Positions 51,402-60,788 of a DNA stretch of 64,000 bases are shown here, piece by piece. The position numbers and the translations under genes were made by a program. Under the pieces are notes generated by a model. The model was not told the DNA's origin. It saw only the letters and a program-made list of their open reading frames with translations, and ran no database searches. Source of the DNA: Cytobacillus eiseniae (lineage in GTDB: Bacteria > Bacillota > Bacilli > Bacillales > Cytobacillaceae). Position 1 is the first letter of the stretch. Every line of letters begins with the position of its first letter. Where the stretch lies: positions 1-64,000 of the forward strand of contig NZ_JAGIKZ010000003.1 in the NCBI RefSeq assembly GCF_017874625.1, given 5' to 3'.

Positions 51402-51935
51402 TTATTCCTCTATAACCTTATCTCCCAGACTCCAATCCATCGGACACATCCCACCGGATTGTAATGCTTGAAGGATTCGAACGGTTTCTTTTGCGCTTCT
51501 TCCAACATTTGTATTTGTCATTGAGGCGTAATCGATGACTCCATCAGGATTTATTATGTATATCGCACGATAAGCGGCACCGGATGGATCGAGTACATCA
51601 TATGCGCCGGACATCTCTTTATTAAAATCAGATGCAAGAGTGAGCTCAATGTCTCCGATCGCGTTTGGATGATCGGCCTTTAGCCATGCGCGGTGAGTGT
51701 ATATGCTATCTGTACTTATTGCTAGAACCTCCGTGTTTAACTTGCTGAATTCAGGCAGGTAATTATTCATCACTTTAATTTCCGTTGGGCAAACGATCGA
51801 AAAGTCATAAGGATAAAAGAATAGAATGAGCCATTTTCCTTTGTAATCATCAAGTGTTGCAGCGATAGGCAAGCTTGATAATGTAGAAACGGTATCGACT
51901 TTAAAGTCAGGTGCTTTTACTCCAATATTTAGCAT
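51402..51935 (-). CDS. 2-Cys peroxiredoxin (AhpC/TSA family)
   Basis: A 177-residue peroxiredoxin that reduces peroxides with thioredoxin-type donors. The peroxidatic Cys49 is in FSIVCPTE and the resolving Cys164 in GGMCPMDW. The family fold is complete (APDFKVDTV at the start, YPYDFSIVCPTE, DPSGAAYRAIYIINPDG). It differs from classical AhpC in the region after DSIYTHRAWLKADHP only in detail. A broken second copy of its 3' end lies at 40846. Monocistronic; the hairpin GCTAGC-type element after the stop is the likely terminator (51365-51395). Confidence 0.92.
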   Translation of the reverse strand: MLNIGVKAPDFKVDTVSTLSSLPIAATLDDYKGKWLILFFYPYDFSIVCPTEIKVMNNYLPEFSKLNTEVLAISTDSIYTHRAWLKADHPNAIGDIELTLASDFNKEMSGAYDVLDPSGAAYRAIYIINPDGVIDYASMTNTNVGRSAKETVRILQALQSGGMCPMDWSLGDKVIEE

Positions 51936-52020
51936 GTAAGTGTAGTCCTTTCAAAGTTGTATGATTGATTTGTCATTATACTCACTAGATCAAGCGTTTT
52001 ATTGATCGTTAAAATGAAAA

Positions 52021-52461
52021 CTAGGAGTATACGGCAATTTTACGTGCAATCGATTCTGTTAAACGAGTAGCTACTTTTGGAACCGCCCATTTAATTATAG
52101 GTGTTAATACCGCACCCGATAATCCACCTGCATGAACGTTTACTGTACAAGTCATCGTTGTTTTTCCGTTAACTTCTTCAGCAGTAAAGTGACCGCTCCC
52201 TGTAAAATTATCAGATAAGCCTTTTAGCTCAAATGTAATCGTTGAAGGTTCATTCCATTCCGTAATATCGACTTGTGCTCGAATTGTTTTTCTGATCCCT
52301 TTTACATTGCCTTCAAATGTCCAAATCGATTGCTTGTCATTTATAATTTCATGTTCCTTATAGGCTGGTACTGTTGTTGCCCATTTCTCAAGATCACTCA
52401 CATAGTCCCAAACTGCTTGTACATCTACTGGAATTTCTACTGTATGCGTTCCTGTTGCCAT
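52021..52461 (-). CDS. SRPBCC/CoxG-like START-domain protein
   Basis: A 146-residue protein of the SRPBCC (START/Bet v1-like) fold: HTVEIPVDVQAVWDYVSDLEKWATTVPAY at the start, then alternating strands and the long C-terminal helix. CoxG-family members have this layout, but no cox genes are near, so the ligand is unknown. I chose ATG 52461 with GGGA six bases upstream; a GTG at 52479 would add six residues. Confidence 0.78.
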   Translation of the reverse strand: MATGTHTVEIPVDVQAVWDYVSDLEKWATTVPAYKEHEIINDKQSIWTFEGNVKGIRKTIRAQVDITEWNEPSTITFELKGLSDNFTGSGHFTAEEVNGKTTMTCTVNVHAGGLSGAVLTPIIKWAVPKVATRLTESIARKIAVYS

Positions 52462-52642
52462 TCTGATTCCCACTTTCACTATGTTTGTATTGTATCTTTC
52501 TACAAAATCATTATTGCATATAAAATATAAACTTACATCACTAATTATACCAATCTTCTATAATCTGTCCCAGAACAACATACGGAATTAAGTTCACGCA
52601 AATGAAATGAGAGAAAGAGTGATAGAAAAACAGTTGCAATAA

Positions 52643-52682
52643 ACATATAAGCAGATTATTATATAAGTGGATTGTTATATGT
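52643..52682 (+). promoter_or_regulatory. Tandem ArsR operator
   Basis: Two overlapping 20-bp palindromes, ATATAA-N8-TTATAT, at 52645-52664 and 52661-52680 (inner GCAGATTA and GTGGATTG), 22 bp before arsR. They are the obvious binding sites for the ArsR encoded next. Confidence 0.75.
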
Positions 52683-52701
52683 ATAGCAGGAGGTGTCTTT
52701 T

Positions 52702-53046
52702 ATGCAAAAATCACTTATGGATCTGACGAATGCTTCCATGATCTTGAAATTATTAGGGGATAAAACTCGTCTAACAATGGTTAAAATTTTGGAGTCTCAT
52801 GATTGTTGCGTTTGCGAGTTTGTTGAGATCTTTAAAACGAGTCAGCCGGCAATTAGTCAGCATTTACGAAAGTTAAAAGATTTAGGAATCGTGAAAGAAG
52901 CGAGAAGGGGCCAATGGATTATTTATTCATTAAATAAAGAAAGCGAGTATTATCCAATGGTTAAAGAAATTCTTCAACATCTTCCGAATCAGGATTTTAA
53001 ATTACAAGCATTAGAAGAACAAGGTTTACGTATTTCGTGTGAGTAA
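52702..53046 (+). CDS. arsR: ArsR-family arsenic-responsive repressor
   Basis: A 114-residue winged-helix repressor with the metalloid-binding cysteines in DCCVCEF (about residues 32-38) next to the recognition helix SQPAISQHLRKLKDLGIV. Binding of arsenite should release it from the operator upstream. AGGAGGTG precedes ATG 52702; an in-frame GTG nine bases upstream is inside that site. It heads the arsRBC operon. Confidence 0.93.
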   Translation: MQKSLMDLTNASMILKLLGDKTRLTMVKILESHDCCVCEFVEIFKTSQPAISQHLRKLKDLGIVKEARRGQWIIYSLNKESEYYPMVKEILQHLPNQDFKLQALEEQGLRISCE

Positions 53047-53061
53047 CAGGGGGAAAACAAT

Positions 53062-54360
53062 TTGACATCCGTTATTTTAGCATCAGTGATATTTTTGATC
53101 ACACTTATTTTAGTCATTTGGCAGCCTAAAGGGTTATCCATTGGCTGGTCTGCATGCGGGGGAGCGATCCTCGCTTTAGTTATTGGTGTAGTTGATTTTA
53201 AAGATGTAATCGATGTGACGTCGATTGTATGGAATGCCACATTAGCTTTTATTGCGATTATTATTATTTCGTTAATCCTTGATGAAATCGGGTTCTTTGA
53301 ATGGGCAGCGCTGCATATGGCGAAAGCGGCTCGAGGAAATGGCGTGCGAATGTTTATCTATGTTTCAGTCCTTGGTGCATTGGTGGCTGCCTTTTTTGCG
53401 AATGATGGAGCTGCACTGATCTTGACGCCGATCGTATTAGCGATGGTTCGAAATCTAAACTTTAATGAAAAAATGGTGTTTCCGTTTATTATTGCCAGTG
53501 GATTTATTGCGGATACGACTTCACTGCCGCTAGTAGTGAGTAACTTAGTCAATATTGTATCAGCAGATTTCTTTGGAATTGGTTTTGCGGAGTTTGCTTC
53601 GAGAATGATCATTCCTAATTTCTTTTCATTAGCAGCAAGTATTTTGGTTCTTTATCTATTTTTTCGTAAAAGCATCCCAAAAAATTATGAGATGTCTCAA
53701 TTGAAAAAGCCAGTGGAAGCCATTCGGGATCCAAAAATGTTTCGCTTATCTTGGCTTGTGTTAGGGTTTTTACTTATTGGCTATTTCGCTAGCGAATTTA
53801 TAGGTATTCCAGTATCTATTATTGCTAGCATTGTTGCGATCTTTTTCCTCTTCATGGCAAGGAGAAGCCATGCCGTAAATACGCGGACGGTGATCAAAGG
53901 TGCACCTTGGGCGATCGTCTTTTTCTCCATTGGTATGTATGTTGTTGTGTATGGCTTAAGAAATGTAGGGCTGACGAATCTGTTAACCGATCTTATTCAA
54001 GTAGCGGCAGATCAAGGGTTATTTGTTGCGACAGTTGGAATGGGATTCATCGCGGCGATTCTTTCTTCCGTTATGAACAATATGCCAACTGTTATGATTG
54101 ATGCGCTGGCAATTGCGGATACAAACACTACAGGTGTTATTCGTGAAGCGCTTATTTATGCAAATGTAATTGGTTCGGATCTTGGTCCTAAGATTACCCC
54201 AATTGGTTCACTTGCTACTTTATTATGGCTGCATGTTTTATCCCAAAAAGGGGTGAAGATTTCATGGGGAACGTATTTTAAAACAGGGATCATTCTAACG
54301 ATTCCAACGCTGTTTATTACATTAGTCGGCCTTTACATTTGGTTGTTAATTATTCATTAA
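53062..54360 (+). CDS. arsB: Arsenite efflux membrane protein ArsB
   Basis: A 432-residue permease of the ArsB/NhaD (ion transporter) superfamily with about eleven helices and conserved segments [19 protein letters not shown] and [19 protein letters not shown] plus [19 protein letters not shown], which form the substrate path in ArsB. It pumps arsenite out of the cell. TTG 53062 follows AGGGGGA. No arsA is present, so it should work as a secondary transporter. Confidence 0.94.
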   Translation: MTSVILASVIFLITLILVIWQPKGLSIGWSACGGAILALVIGVVDFKDVIDVTSIVWNATLAFIAIIIISLILDEIGFFEWAALHMAKAARGNGVRMFIYVSVLGALVAAFFANDGAALILTPIVLAMVRNLNFNEKMVFPFIIASGFIADTTSLPLVVSNLVNIVSADFFGIGFAEFASRMIIPNFFSLAASILVLYLFFRKSIPKNYEMSQLKKPVEAIRDPKMFRLSWLVLGFLLIGYFASEFIGIPVSIIASIVAIFFLFMARRSHAVNTRTVIKGAPWAIVFFSIGMYVVVYGLRNVGLTNLLTDLIQVAADQGLFVATVGMGFIAAILSSVMNNMPTVMIDALAIADTNTTGVIREALIYANVIGSDLGPKITPIGSLATLLWLHVLSQKGVKISWGTYFKTGIILTIPTLFITLVGLYIWLLIIH

Positions 54361-54373
54361 GGAGAAGTCATTT

Positions 54374-54793
54374 ATGTCAAAAAAAACAATTTACTTTTTA
54401 TGTACAGGAAATTCTTGCAGAAGCCAAATGGCAGAAGGCTGGGCGAAGCATTATTTAGGTGAGGATTGGCATGTTTACAGTGCTGGGATTGAAGCACATG
54501 GCTTGAATCTGAATGCTGTAAAGACAATGAAGGAAGCGGATATAGATATTTCTGATCAAACATCTGATATCATCGATCCTGAAATATTCAATCATGCGGA
54601 TTTAGTTGTTACATTATGTGGCGATGCGGCAGATAAATGCCCGGCGACGCCACCACATGTGAAGCGAGAGCACTGGGGATTTGATGACCCAGCAAAGGCA
54701 GCCGGCACAGAAGAGGAAAATTGGGCATTTTTCCAGCGGGTGCGTGATGAAATTGGTGACCGCATCAAAGCATTTGCGGAAACAGGTGAATAA
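54374..54793 (+). CDS. arsC: Arsenate reductase, thioredoxin-coupled
   Basis: A 139-residue low-molecular-weight-phosphatase-fold arsenate reductase. Cys10 and Arg16 are in the P loop CTGNSCR, and the disulfide relay Cys82 and Cys89 are in [11 protein letters not shown], the pI258 ArsC pattern that is recycled by thioredoxin and TrxB. It makes arsenite for ArsB. It starts 14 bp after arsB with AAGGAGAAG. Confidence 0.96.
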   Translation: MSKKTIYFLCTGNSCRSQMAEGWAKHYLGEDWHVYSAGIEAHGLNLNAVKTMKEADIDISDQTSDIIDPEIFNHADLVVTLCGDAADKCPATPPHVKREHWGFDDPAKAAGTEEENWAFFQRVRDEIGDRIKAFAETGE

Positions 54794-54893
54794 ACGTTTG
54801 TGCTCAATTTACTTTTGAGATACAAAGCAGGGGCTATCAAAGGCTTAAATTCATAAATAAAATGCTCATGCAAAACTGTGCATACAAGTAAGC

Positions 54894-54940
54894 AAAAAAC
54901 CCTAACTTTTGAGGAGTTATCCGAAGTTAGGGCTTTTTCT
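54894..54940. terminator. Terminator after the ars operon
   Basis: CCCTAACTT pairs with AAGTTAGGG, with A and T tracts on the two sides, so it can act in both directions. Confidence 0.82.
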
Positions 54941-54954
54941 ATTGCATTCATATG

Positions 54955-55132
54955 TGGACATTGGATCCGTTATTTTGATTAAATAACCTTCATTTAAGGA
55001 CGGAACGGACACTGAGTACGTTATTTACGAAAATACACAAGGAATCACTGCTTTTTATCTAAATAGCGGAACCTATGTCCGCAAACATATAGAACTAGCC
55101 CATAATGTAACAAATAAGGGAACTGGTGTCCC
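54955..55132. repeat. Degenerate palindromic repeat array
   Basis: Four related imperfect palindromes: GGACATTGGATCCGTTATT near 54957, GACGGAACGGACACTGAGT near 55000, AGCGGAACCTATGTCCGC near 55064 and AAGGGAACTGGTGTCCC near 55116. They share a GGAAC..GTCC core. This fills most of the gap between arsC and the next operon; no gene is visible there. Confidence 0.6.
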
Positions 55133-55136
55133 ACAA

Positions 55137-55159
55137 GCCCAAATCAAATTGATTTGGGC
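55137..55159. terminator. Palindrome with terminator features
   Basis: GCCCAAATCA / TGATTTGGGC, nearly perfect, followed by a T-rich stretch. Confidence 0.6.
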
Positions 55160-55319
55160 TTACTCTATTTCTTAGAGCCAACAGCAGCGAGTGTTTGAAT
55201 GAAGCTTCTCCTGCTGTAAAAATCCATATTCAACATAGTAAGGCAAGTATTAAACAAGTTTTTCCCATACAAATAGTTTTTAATTGACAATATATAAGTA
55301 CAAAGATTAAAATAGTAAA

Positions 55320-55363
55320 TACTTCAATTAATGTACTCTAATTAAAGTACATTAATTGAAGTA
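55320..55363. promoter_or_regulatory. Large perfect inverted repeat, probable operator
   Basis: Two perfect 17-bp arms (TACTTCAATTAATGTAC and its complement at 55347-55363) around a 10-bp spacer, 33 bp before the membrane protein gene at 55397. A PadR-type regulator is encoded just downstream of that gene and is the natural candidate to bind here. Confidence 0.75.
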
Positions 55364-55396
55364 TAGAATCTAATTCAACATAAGGAAGGATACTAC

Positions 55397-56590
55397 ATGA
55401 AATTTACTCAGTTTTTAAAAACAAAAGGGGCAATTGCTGCGATCATCATGGGGATTTTCTATGCCCTTGCCATGCTAGGTATTTTCTTACCAGGTTATAC
55501 AGCGATTCCAGGAAATATCGATAAACTGCCGATTGCCGTTGTTAATGATGATGCCGGTGAATACGGGGCAAAGGTTGCCGATCAGTTACAAGAAAATTTG
55601 CCGTTTAAAGAAATCAATACAGATTTAACGAATAAACAAGCGTTAAAGGATTTAGAAAAAAATGATTTAGCATTAGTTGTGCACATTCCTGAAACCTTTT
55701 CTGCGGATATGCAAGCAGGCAAAACATCATCAAGTATTGACTTTACAATGAATGAAGCAGGGGCAACAGTCGTTTCTTCTAGTATGAGTTCCATCGTTAC
55801 CCAAATTAACAACCAGATAAGTGCTCAATTCTCACAACAAACAGCTCAAGGTGTGTTAATGAATTTACATGTACCAGAAAAGCAAGCAGCTGAATTAGCA
55901 GAAAAGATTGAAACAGCTTATGTAGGAAATATCGTTACCATTAATGATATACCAGACGGCATGCATCATAATATGCTGCCAATGTTCTTAACAATGGCTG
56001 GTTACACGGCTGCAATGATCGGTGCGATGCAATTGATAAGTGCATTTAAAGAAAACCGTGGAAGAGCAAGTAAAACTCGTTTATTCATTTATGTTCAATT
56101 GGCTGCATTAGTGATTGCCGTTGTATCATCACTAGTTGCCGCAGCTATAACCTATTTAGTAGATGGACCGAGTGGTGACCTGTTTTTTAGTCTGCTAGGG
56201 CAACAAATTTTAAACTATATGGTATGTTTCAATTTCACTGCGATTTTGATCTTCTTAGTTGGTGAGGGTGGGATGATTTTGAACTTGCCTATTTTATTAA
56301 TGCAAACAATCGCCAATGGTGCCACGATTACACGTGAAATGATGTACTTGCCATATGAATGGATGAGCCATATTTCACCAATGTATTACTCTGTCCAAGC
56401 GTACTTTGCAAACCTATATGGAAGCATTAGTCCAAGCCCATATATTTGGTCAATGGTAGCAATTGGTGCGGCTGCGATGCTAATTAATATCGCTATCGTC
56501 ACATTTTTGCATAAACCAGTGCCTGTTGAGGAGCTAGAAACGAGGACTGAAACTGAAAGTATTAAGAACGCAGCTGAAGTCACTGCTTAG
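55397..56590 (+). CDS. YhgE/Pip- or DUF3533-like membrane protein
   Basis: A 397-residue protein with one N-terminal helix (about residues 12-33), a 150-residue external domain starting LPIAVVNDDAGEYG, and five or six C-terminal helices of the ABC-2 permease type. This is the layout of YhgE/Pip and DUF3533 proteins, which are linked to export and to type VII-like or drug-stress loci. No ATPase gene is nearby. The operator upstream and the PadR gene downstream point to ligand-induced expression. Confidence 0.82.
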   Translation: MKFTQFLKTKGAIAAIIMGIFYALAMLGIFLPGYTAIPGNIDKLPIAVVNDDAGEYGAKVADQLQENLPFKEINTDLTNKQALKDLEKNDLALVVHIPETFSADMQAGKTSSSIDFTMNEAGATVVSSSMSSIVTQINNQISAQFSQQTAQGVLMNLHVPEKQAAELAEKIETAYVGNIVTINDIPDGMHHNMLPMFLTMAGYTAAMIGAMQLISAFKENRGRASKTRLFIYVQLAALVIAVVSSLVAAAITYLVDGPSGDLFFSLLGQQILNYMVCFNFTAILIFLVGEGGMILNLPILLMQTIANGATITREMMYLPYEWMSHISPMYYSVQAYFANLYGSISPSPYIWSMVAIGAAAMLINIAIVTFLHKPVPVEELETRTETESIKNAAEVTA

Positions 56591-56635
56591 TTTTGCTAGA
56601 ATAAAGAGGAAGTTCTTCTTGAAGGAGCAAAGAGA

Positions 56636-57172
56636 ATGTCCATTCGTATTTTTATATTGAGCAAACTAATGGAGGATAATAATTATCCTTATAAATTAAA
56701 GAAACAACTTTCAGAACCGATTCCATTAGACGAACTAGGCGGATTAACAGAAAGTAAATTGTACTACCATTTTGATTCATTAGCTAAAAAAGGGTTAATT
56801 GAACCGGTGGAAATTATAAAAGAAGAACACCGGCCAGATAAGCAAGTATTTGCGATTACGTCTAAAGGCCGTGAAGAACTGCCGAAATTAATCTATAAAT
56901 TGTTTGAAAAGGCTGATGTGATTACGGATATGGTGGTTGGCTTAGCAAATTTGAAGTATGTGGAAACAGATAAAGTTGTAGAAATACTCGAAAAGAAATT
57001 AATAACGATCAAGGCTGGATGGGAGAAAATTAGTCAATTTGATCATGTACAGACATACAAGGATTCCGAGAAGATTAGAGAATTTCTGAACAGCTATTTT
57101 TCAACCAAAACAGAGCATACGATCTATTGGCTTGAAGAGTTAATTATGCGCATAAAACAAGGGGAAATATAG
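56636..57172 (+). CDS. PadR-family transcriptional regulator
   Basis: A 178-residue regulator with an N-terminal winged helix (LSKLMEDNNYPYKLKKQL; LTESKLYYHFDSLAKKGLIEPV) and a C-terminal helical dimerisation region, as in PadR/Vir-type proteins. It probably represses the membrane protein gene located 45 bp upstream, through the inverted repeat at 55320. GAAGGAGC precedes ATG 56636. The inducer is unknown. Confidence 0.85.
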   Translation: MSIRIFILSKLMEDNNYPYKLKKQLSEPIPLDELGGLTESKLYYHFDSLAKKGLIEPVEIIKEEHRPDKQVFAITSKGREELPKLIYKLFEKADVITDMVVGLANLKYVETDKVVEILEKKLITIKAGWEKISQFDHVQTYKDSEKIREFLNSYFSTKTEHTIYWLEELIMRIKQGEI

Positions 57173-57304
57173 TAGGGTTGATCTGAAGCAGTATATTTTG
57201 TAATAAGCATCATCAGATTGATATAATAGAATCGTCTAAGTAGGCGTATAATTCTGAATGCTATAATGAAAATGAATTGAAGTTTTTCATTGGGGGTCAA
57301 AGGG

Positions 57305-58132
57305 ATGAATCATGTATTTGTTATTACTGGTGGTTCAGGTGGAATGGGGAAAGCAACTGCTGAGTTAGTTGGGAAAAAGGGAACGATATTATTAGCGGAT
57401 ATGAATGAAGCCCGCCTGGAACAAACAAAACAGGAATTAGCCAAAAAAGGGATTACTGACGTACATTACCAAACGGTAGATATTACAGATCGTGAAAACG
57501 TAAAAGCGCTAGCGGATAAAGCAGCTTCATTAGGTAAATTGAAATCGATTATTCATACTGCTGGTTTATCACCAACAATGGGAGATGCTCGTCGTATTTT
57601 AGAAGTAAACTTAGTTGGGACTGGCATTGTGCTAGAAGCATTTTATCCATTAGCAGAAGAAGGAACAGTAGCAGTATGTATTGCATCTATGAGTGCTTAT
57701 AATGCGCCTCGCCAAGGACCTTATACTGAGTGGTTGAAACAACCGTTAGCTGAGAATGTGATCGGACAACTTCTGCCAATGATACAAAATCAGTCAGCAG
57801 GTGCTGCTTATGCCCTTTCAAAATTAGGTGTGCTTCTCATTGTAGAAGAGCAAGCAATTGCCTGGGGACAAAAAGGTGCGCGGATCGTATCTGTTTCGCC
57901 AGGATCCATTAACACACCAATGGGGAAACAAGAAGCAGAAGCTCAGCCTATGATGCAAGCAATGCTTCAAGTCACCCCTTTGCAGCGTTTCGGTGAAGCG
58001 CATGAAATTGCGACAGCGGTTGAATTTTTAATTAGCGACGGGGCTTCCTATATTACAGGTACAGATTTACGTGTAGATGGCGGGACAACACCGAACGTAG
58101 CGAAATTGGTTGAAGCACGCAGCCAACAATAA
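57305..58132 (+). CDS. Short-chain dehydrogenase/reductase
   Basis: A 275-residue SDR with the cofactor motif TGGSGGMGKAT (a TGxxxGxG variant) near residue 8, Asp after strand 2 (LLADMNEAR) which suggests NAD(H), the catalytic Ser in CIASMSAY and YALSK (YxxxK) near residue 170. The insertion around 145-165 (PYTEWLKQPLAENVIGQLL) is seen in a subgroup of SDRs. The substrate is unknown. ATG 57305 has GGGGGT eight bases upstream; TTG 57290 is less likely. Confidence 0.88.
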   Translation: MNHVFVITGGSGGMGKATAELVGKKGTILLADMNEARLEQTKQELAKKGITDVHYQTVDITDRENVKALADKAASLGKLKSIIHTAGLSPTMGDARRILEVNLVGTGIVLEAFYPLAEEGTVAVCIASMSAYNAPRQGPYTEWLKQPLAENVIGQLLPMIQNQSAGAAYALSKLGVLLIVEEQAIAWGQKGARIVSVSPGSINTPMGKQEAEAQPMMQAMLQVTPLQRFGEAHEIATAVEFLISDGASYITGTDLRVDGGTTPNVAKLVEARSQQ

Positions 58133-58148
58133 TCTCGATATAAATATA

Positions 58149-58186
58149 AAGCTATGTGAACTTCTTTTCTTCACATAGCTTTTATT
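58149..58186 (+). terminator. Terminator after the SDR gene
   Basis: AAGCTATGTGAA pairs with TTCACATAGCTT, followed by T-rich sequence. Confidence 0.85.
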
Positions 58187-58385
58187 TTTTATTGAGTAAA
58201 AAAATCCAGGGGGAATAGGATCTTTAAAAAGAGAGTTATCATGGATATTCTTATATCTATGTACGTCTACACCTATAGTCTATTATAAGTTTATTTAAAG
58301 GATAAATAAGCAGCAAGTGACAGCGTTATTTTAATCATATTATAATGAACCCAAAGAATGAAATTTTAGCTGAGGAGAGATAAGC

Positions 58386-59357
58386 ATGATTCTTGTTGTT
58401 GGTGGAGCTGGCTATATTGGAAGTCATCTTGTGAAGGAACTAGTAGAAACGGAAGAAGTCATTGTCCTCGATCATTTATCAACTGGGCATCGGGAAGCAG
58501 TGGATTCACGTGCCATATTTGTAGAAGGCAATCTTGGGAATGAAGCAGAGTTGCAACTGATTTTTAAGCGTTACCCAATCAAGGCTGTTATGCACTTTGC
58601 TGCCTTTAGCTTGGTTGGTGAATCGGTCATTGATCCCCTCAAATACTATGAAAATAATGTGGCATCCACGCTCACTCTGTTAAAAGTAATGCTTGAGAAT
58701 CATGTGAAAAATTTTATTTTCTCATCAACGGCAGCAACCTATGGCATTCCTACTGTTGATATGATTGATGAAAAAACAGCAACATCACCAATTAATCCTT
58801 ATGGACATTCAAAATTATTAATTGAGCAGATTTTAGCAGATTTCCATGCTGCGTATGGATTAAATTATGTAGCACTGCGTTATTTTAATGCGGCAGGAGC
58901 CCATGAATCCGCTAAGATTGGTGAGAGTCATAATCCCGAAACACATTTAATTCCAATTATCCTTCAACAGCTGTTAGGTCATCGAGAAAAGATTGCTGTT
59001 TTCGGCTCTGATTATGAAACACCGGATGGAACGTGCATTCGTGATTATATTCATGTGGATGATTTAGCTAGTGCCCATATTCTAGCACTTGAAGCATTAT
59101 TATCAGAGAAGAAATCAGCAGCAATCTATAATTTAGGAAATGGGCTTGGTTATTCTGTAAAAGAAGTCATTGAGATGTGTGAAAAGGTAACGGGAATAAA
59201 AGCGAATGTCGAAATGGCTGAACGACGTGCAGGGGATCCAGCACGACTTGTTGCTTCTTCCGAAAAGATCTTTTCAGAATTGGGATGGAAAGCAGAACGG
59301 AATTTAGAACAGATTATAACGGATGCTTGGAAATGGCACCAAAACCAATTGTATTAG
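58386..59357 (+). CDS. galE: UDP-glucose 4-epimerase
   Basis: GalE interconverts UDP-glucose and UDP-galactose. The 323-residue extended SDR has GGAGYIGSH at the start, the Ser-Thr region FSSTAATYG near residue 118, YGHSK (YxxxK) near 140 and the sugar-binding RYFNAAGAH. GAGGAGA precedes ATG 58386. With galT at 61087 it covers two steps of the Leloir pathway; no galK is present in the window. Confidence 0.95.
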   Translation: MILVVGGAGYIGSHLVKELVETEEVIVLDHLSTGHREAVDSRAIFVEGNLGNEAELQLIFKRYPIKAVMHFAAFSLVGESVIDPLKYYENNVASTLTLLKVMLENHVKNFIFSSTAATYGIPTVDMIDEKTATSPINPYGHSKLLIEQILADFHAAYGLNYVALRYFNAAGAHESAKIGESHNPETHLIPIILQQLLGHREKIAVFGSDYETPDGTCIRDYIHVDDLASAHILALEALLSEKKSAAIYNLGNGLGYSVKEVIEMCEKVTGIKANVEMAERRAGDPARLVASSEKIFSELGWKAERNLEQIITDAWKWHQNQLY

Positions 59358-59370
59358 ATCAATCACCCTT

Positions 59371-59583
59371 GCCTGTGGGAGTAATGAGGCGACTTACATT
59401 GATGCATTTGTGTATTCGCTTTTATCGATACCAGATGCTTACTTGGCATTGCCGTATGTGATGGTTGAGTAGACCGTCTCAATCCTAGCTTCTATTAAGG
59501 TAGGAAATTCCCCAGATACACCTTCGCCAACAGGAACAGTGAAATGGGTTGTAAAAGGCGTGGACATTTACGAATATGAATAG
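59371..59583 (+). pseudogene. Unidentified gene remnant between galE and nagA
   Basis: One frame reads NEATYIDAFVYSLLSIPDAY, continues to an in-frame TAG at 59470, then goes on with TVSILASIKVGNSPDTPSPT and ends VVKGVDIYEYE at 59583. It has no start codon or ribosome binding site. The coding-like composition with an internal stop marks a decayed 3' end of a gene that probably belonged to the sugar cluster. I cannot name the parent. Confidence 0.5.
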
Positions 59584-59608
59584 TATATGAGAAGAATAAG
59601 GTGGAAAA

Positions 59609-60757
59609 ATGTCAACTTATATTTTTGCAGAGAAGTTTTTTCTCGATGACAAGGTGGAAGGTCCTGGCTTTCTGGAAATAAAAGAGGGGAAATTCGGTGT
59701 CTTTTCTGAAAATAGACCCGTTGAAGCAGCAGAAATCATTCATTATGAGGGGAAATGGATTGCTCCTGGTTTAGTAGATACACATATTCATGGTTTTAAA
59801 AATCACGATATTATGGATCATGACTTTGAAGGATTGAACCAAATTTCTGAAGGGCTGTTAAGCTGCGGTGTTACTTCATTTTTGCCGACTACTTTAACTT
59901 GCTCTAACGAATCGTTAACTAAAGTGATTGAAATGATCGGGGATAATTATACGAAAGTGCAAGGGGCAAAAATCAAAGGGCTCTTTTTGGAAGGTCCATT
60001 TTTCACTGAAAAATATAAAGGGGCCCAAAATCCGAAATATTTCAGAGATCCGTCAATTGATGAGTTGAAAAAATGGCAGGAACGATCAAATCAATTGATA
60101 AAAAAAATTGCGATTGCTCCCGAAAGAAAAGGAGCAGCAGAATTTATTGAATATGCTGTGAAAGAAAATATTGCAATTGCACTAGCCCATGGTGATGCAA
60201 CATATGAAGAAGCGAAACATGCAGTTGAACATGGAGCGTCCATTTTTGTTCATACGTATAACGGAATGAGTGGGCTGAACCATCGTGAACCTGGAATGGC
60301 TGGTGCGGCGATGAACTTAAAGGATGTTTTTGCCGAAATTATCTGTGATGGCCACCATGTTCACCCTGCTGCAGCAAATATTTTAATGAATGCCCGTGGC
60401 AGAGATTCAACGGTTATGGTGACGGATTGCATGATGGCAGGAGGCATGCCAGAAGGAACATATCAATTGGGAGAATTTCCTGTCGTTGTGGAAGACGGGG
60501 CTGCTCGCATGGAGGGCGGAAGCTTGGCAGGAAGTATTCTGCAATTAAAGGATGCCGTCAAAAATGTTGTTCAGTGGGGGATTGCTACACCAGAAGAGGC
60601 GATTTATATGGCAAGTACAGTGCCTGCTAAAAGTGTTCAGATTGATCATGAATGCGGAAAGATTGCAGAAGGGTATGATGCCGATTTTATCGTGTTAAAT
60701 CCTGGACTTGATTTAATTGCGACCTATTTGGATGGTGTTTGCCGTTATCATGCCTAG
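59609..60757 (+). CDS. nagA: N-acetylglucosamine-6-phosphate deacetylase
   Basis: NagA removes acetate from GlcNAc-6-phosphate to give glucosamine-6-phosphate. The 382-residue amidohydrolase shows the metal motif VDTHIHGF near residue 56, LEGPFF with the metal Glu near 130, ALAHGDATYEEA, FVHTYNGMSGLNHREPG, DGHHVHP and VTDCMMAGG with the catalytic Asp near 273. AAGGTGG precedes ATG 59609. Its neighbours suggest a cluster for galactose/N-acetylhexosamine sugars; no nagB is seen. Confidence 0.95.
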   Translation: MSTYIFAEKFFLDDKVEGPGFLEIKEGKFGVFSENRPVEAAEIIHYEGKWIAPGLVDTHIHGFKNHDIMDHDFEGLNQISEGLLSCGVTSFLPTTLTCSNESLTKVIEMIGDNYTKVQGAKIKGLFLEGPFFTEKYKGAQNPKYFRDPSIDELKKWQERSNQLIKKIAIAPERKGAAEFIEYAVKENIAIALAHGDATYEEAKHAVEHGASIFVHTYNGMSGLNHREPGMAGAAMNLKDVFAEIICDGHHVHPAAANILMNARGRDSTVMVTDCMMAGGMPEGTYQLGEFPVVVEDGAARMEGGSLAGSILQLKDAVKNVVQWGIATPEEAIYMASTVPAKSVQIDHECGKIAEGYDADFIVLNPGLDLIATYLDGVCRYHA

Positions 60758-60788
60758 GATAATTAATGTGAAAAAGTGAGTGCAATGA

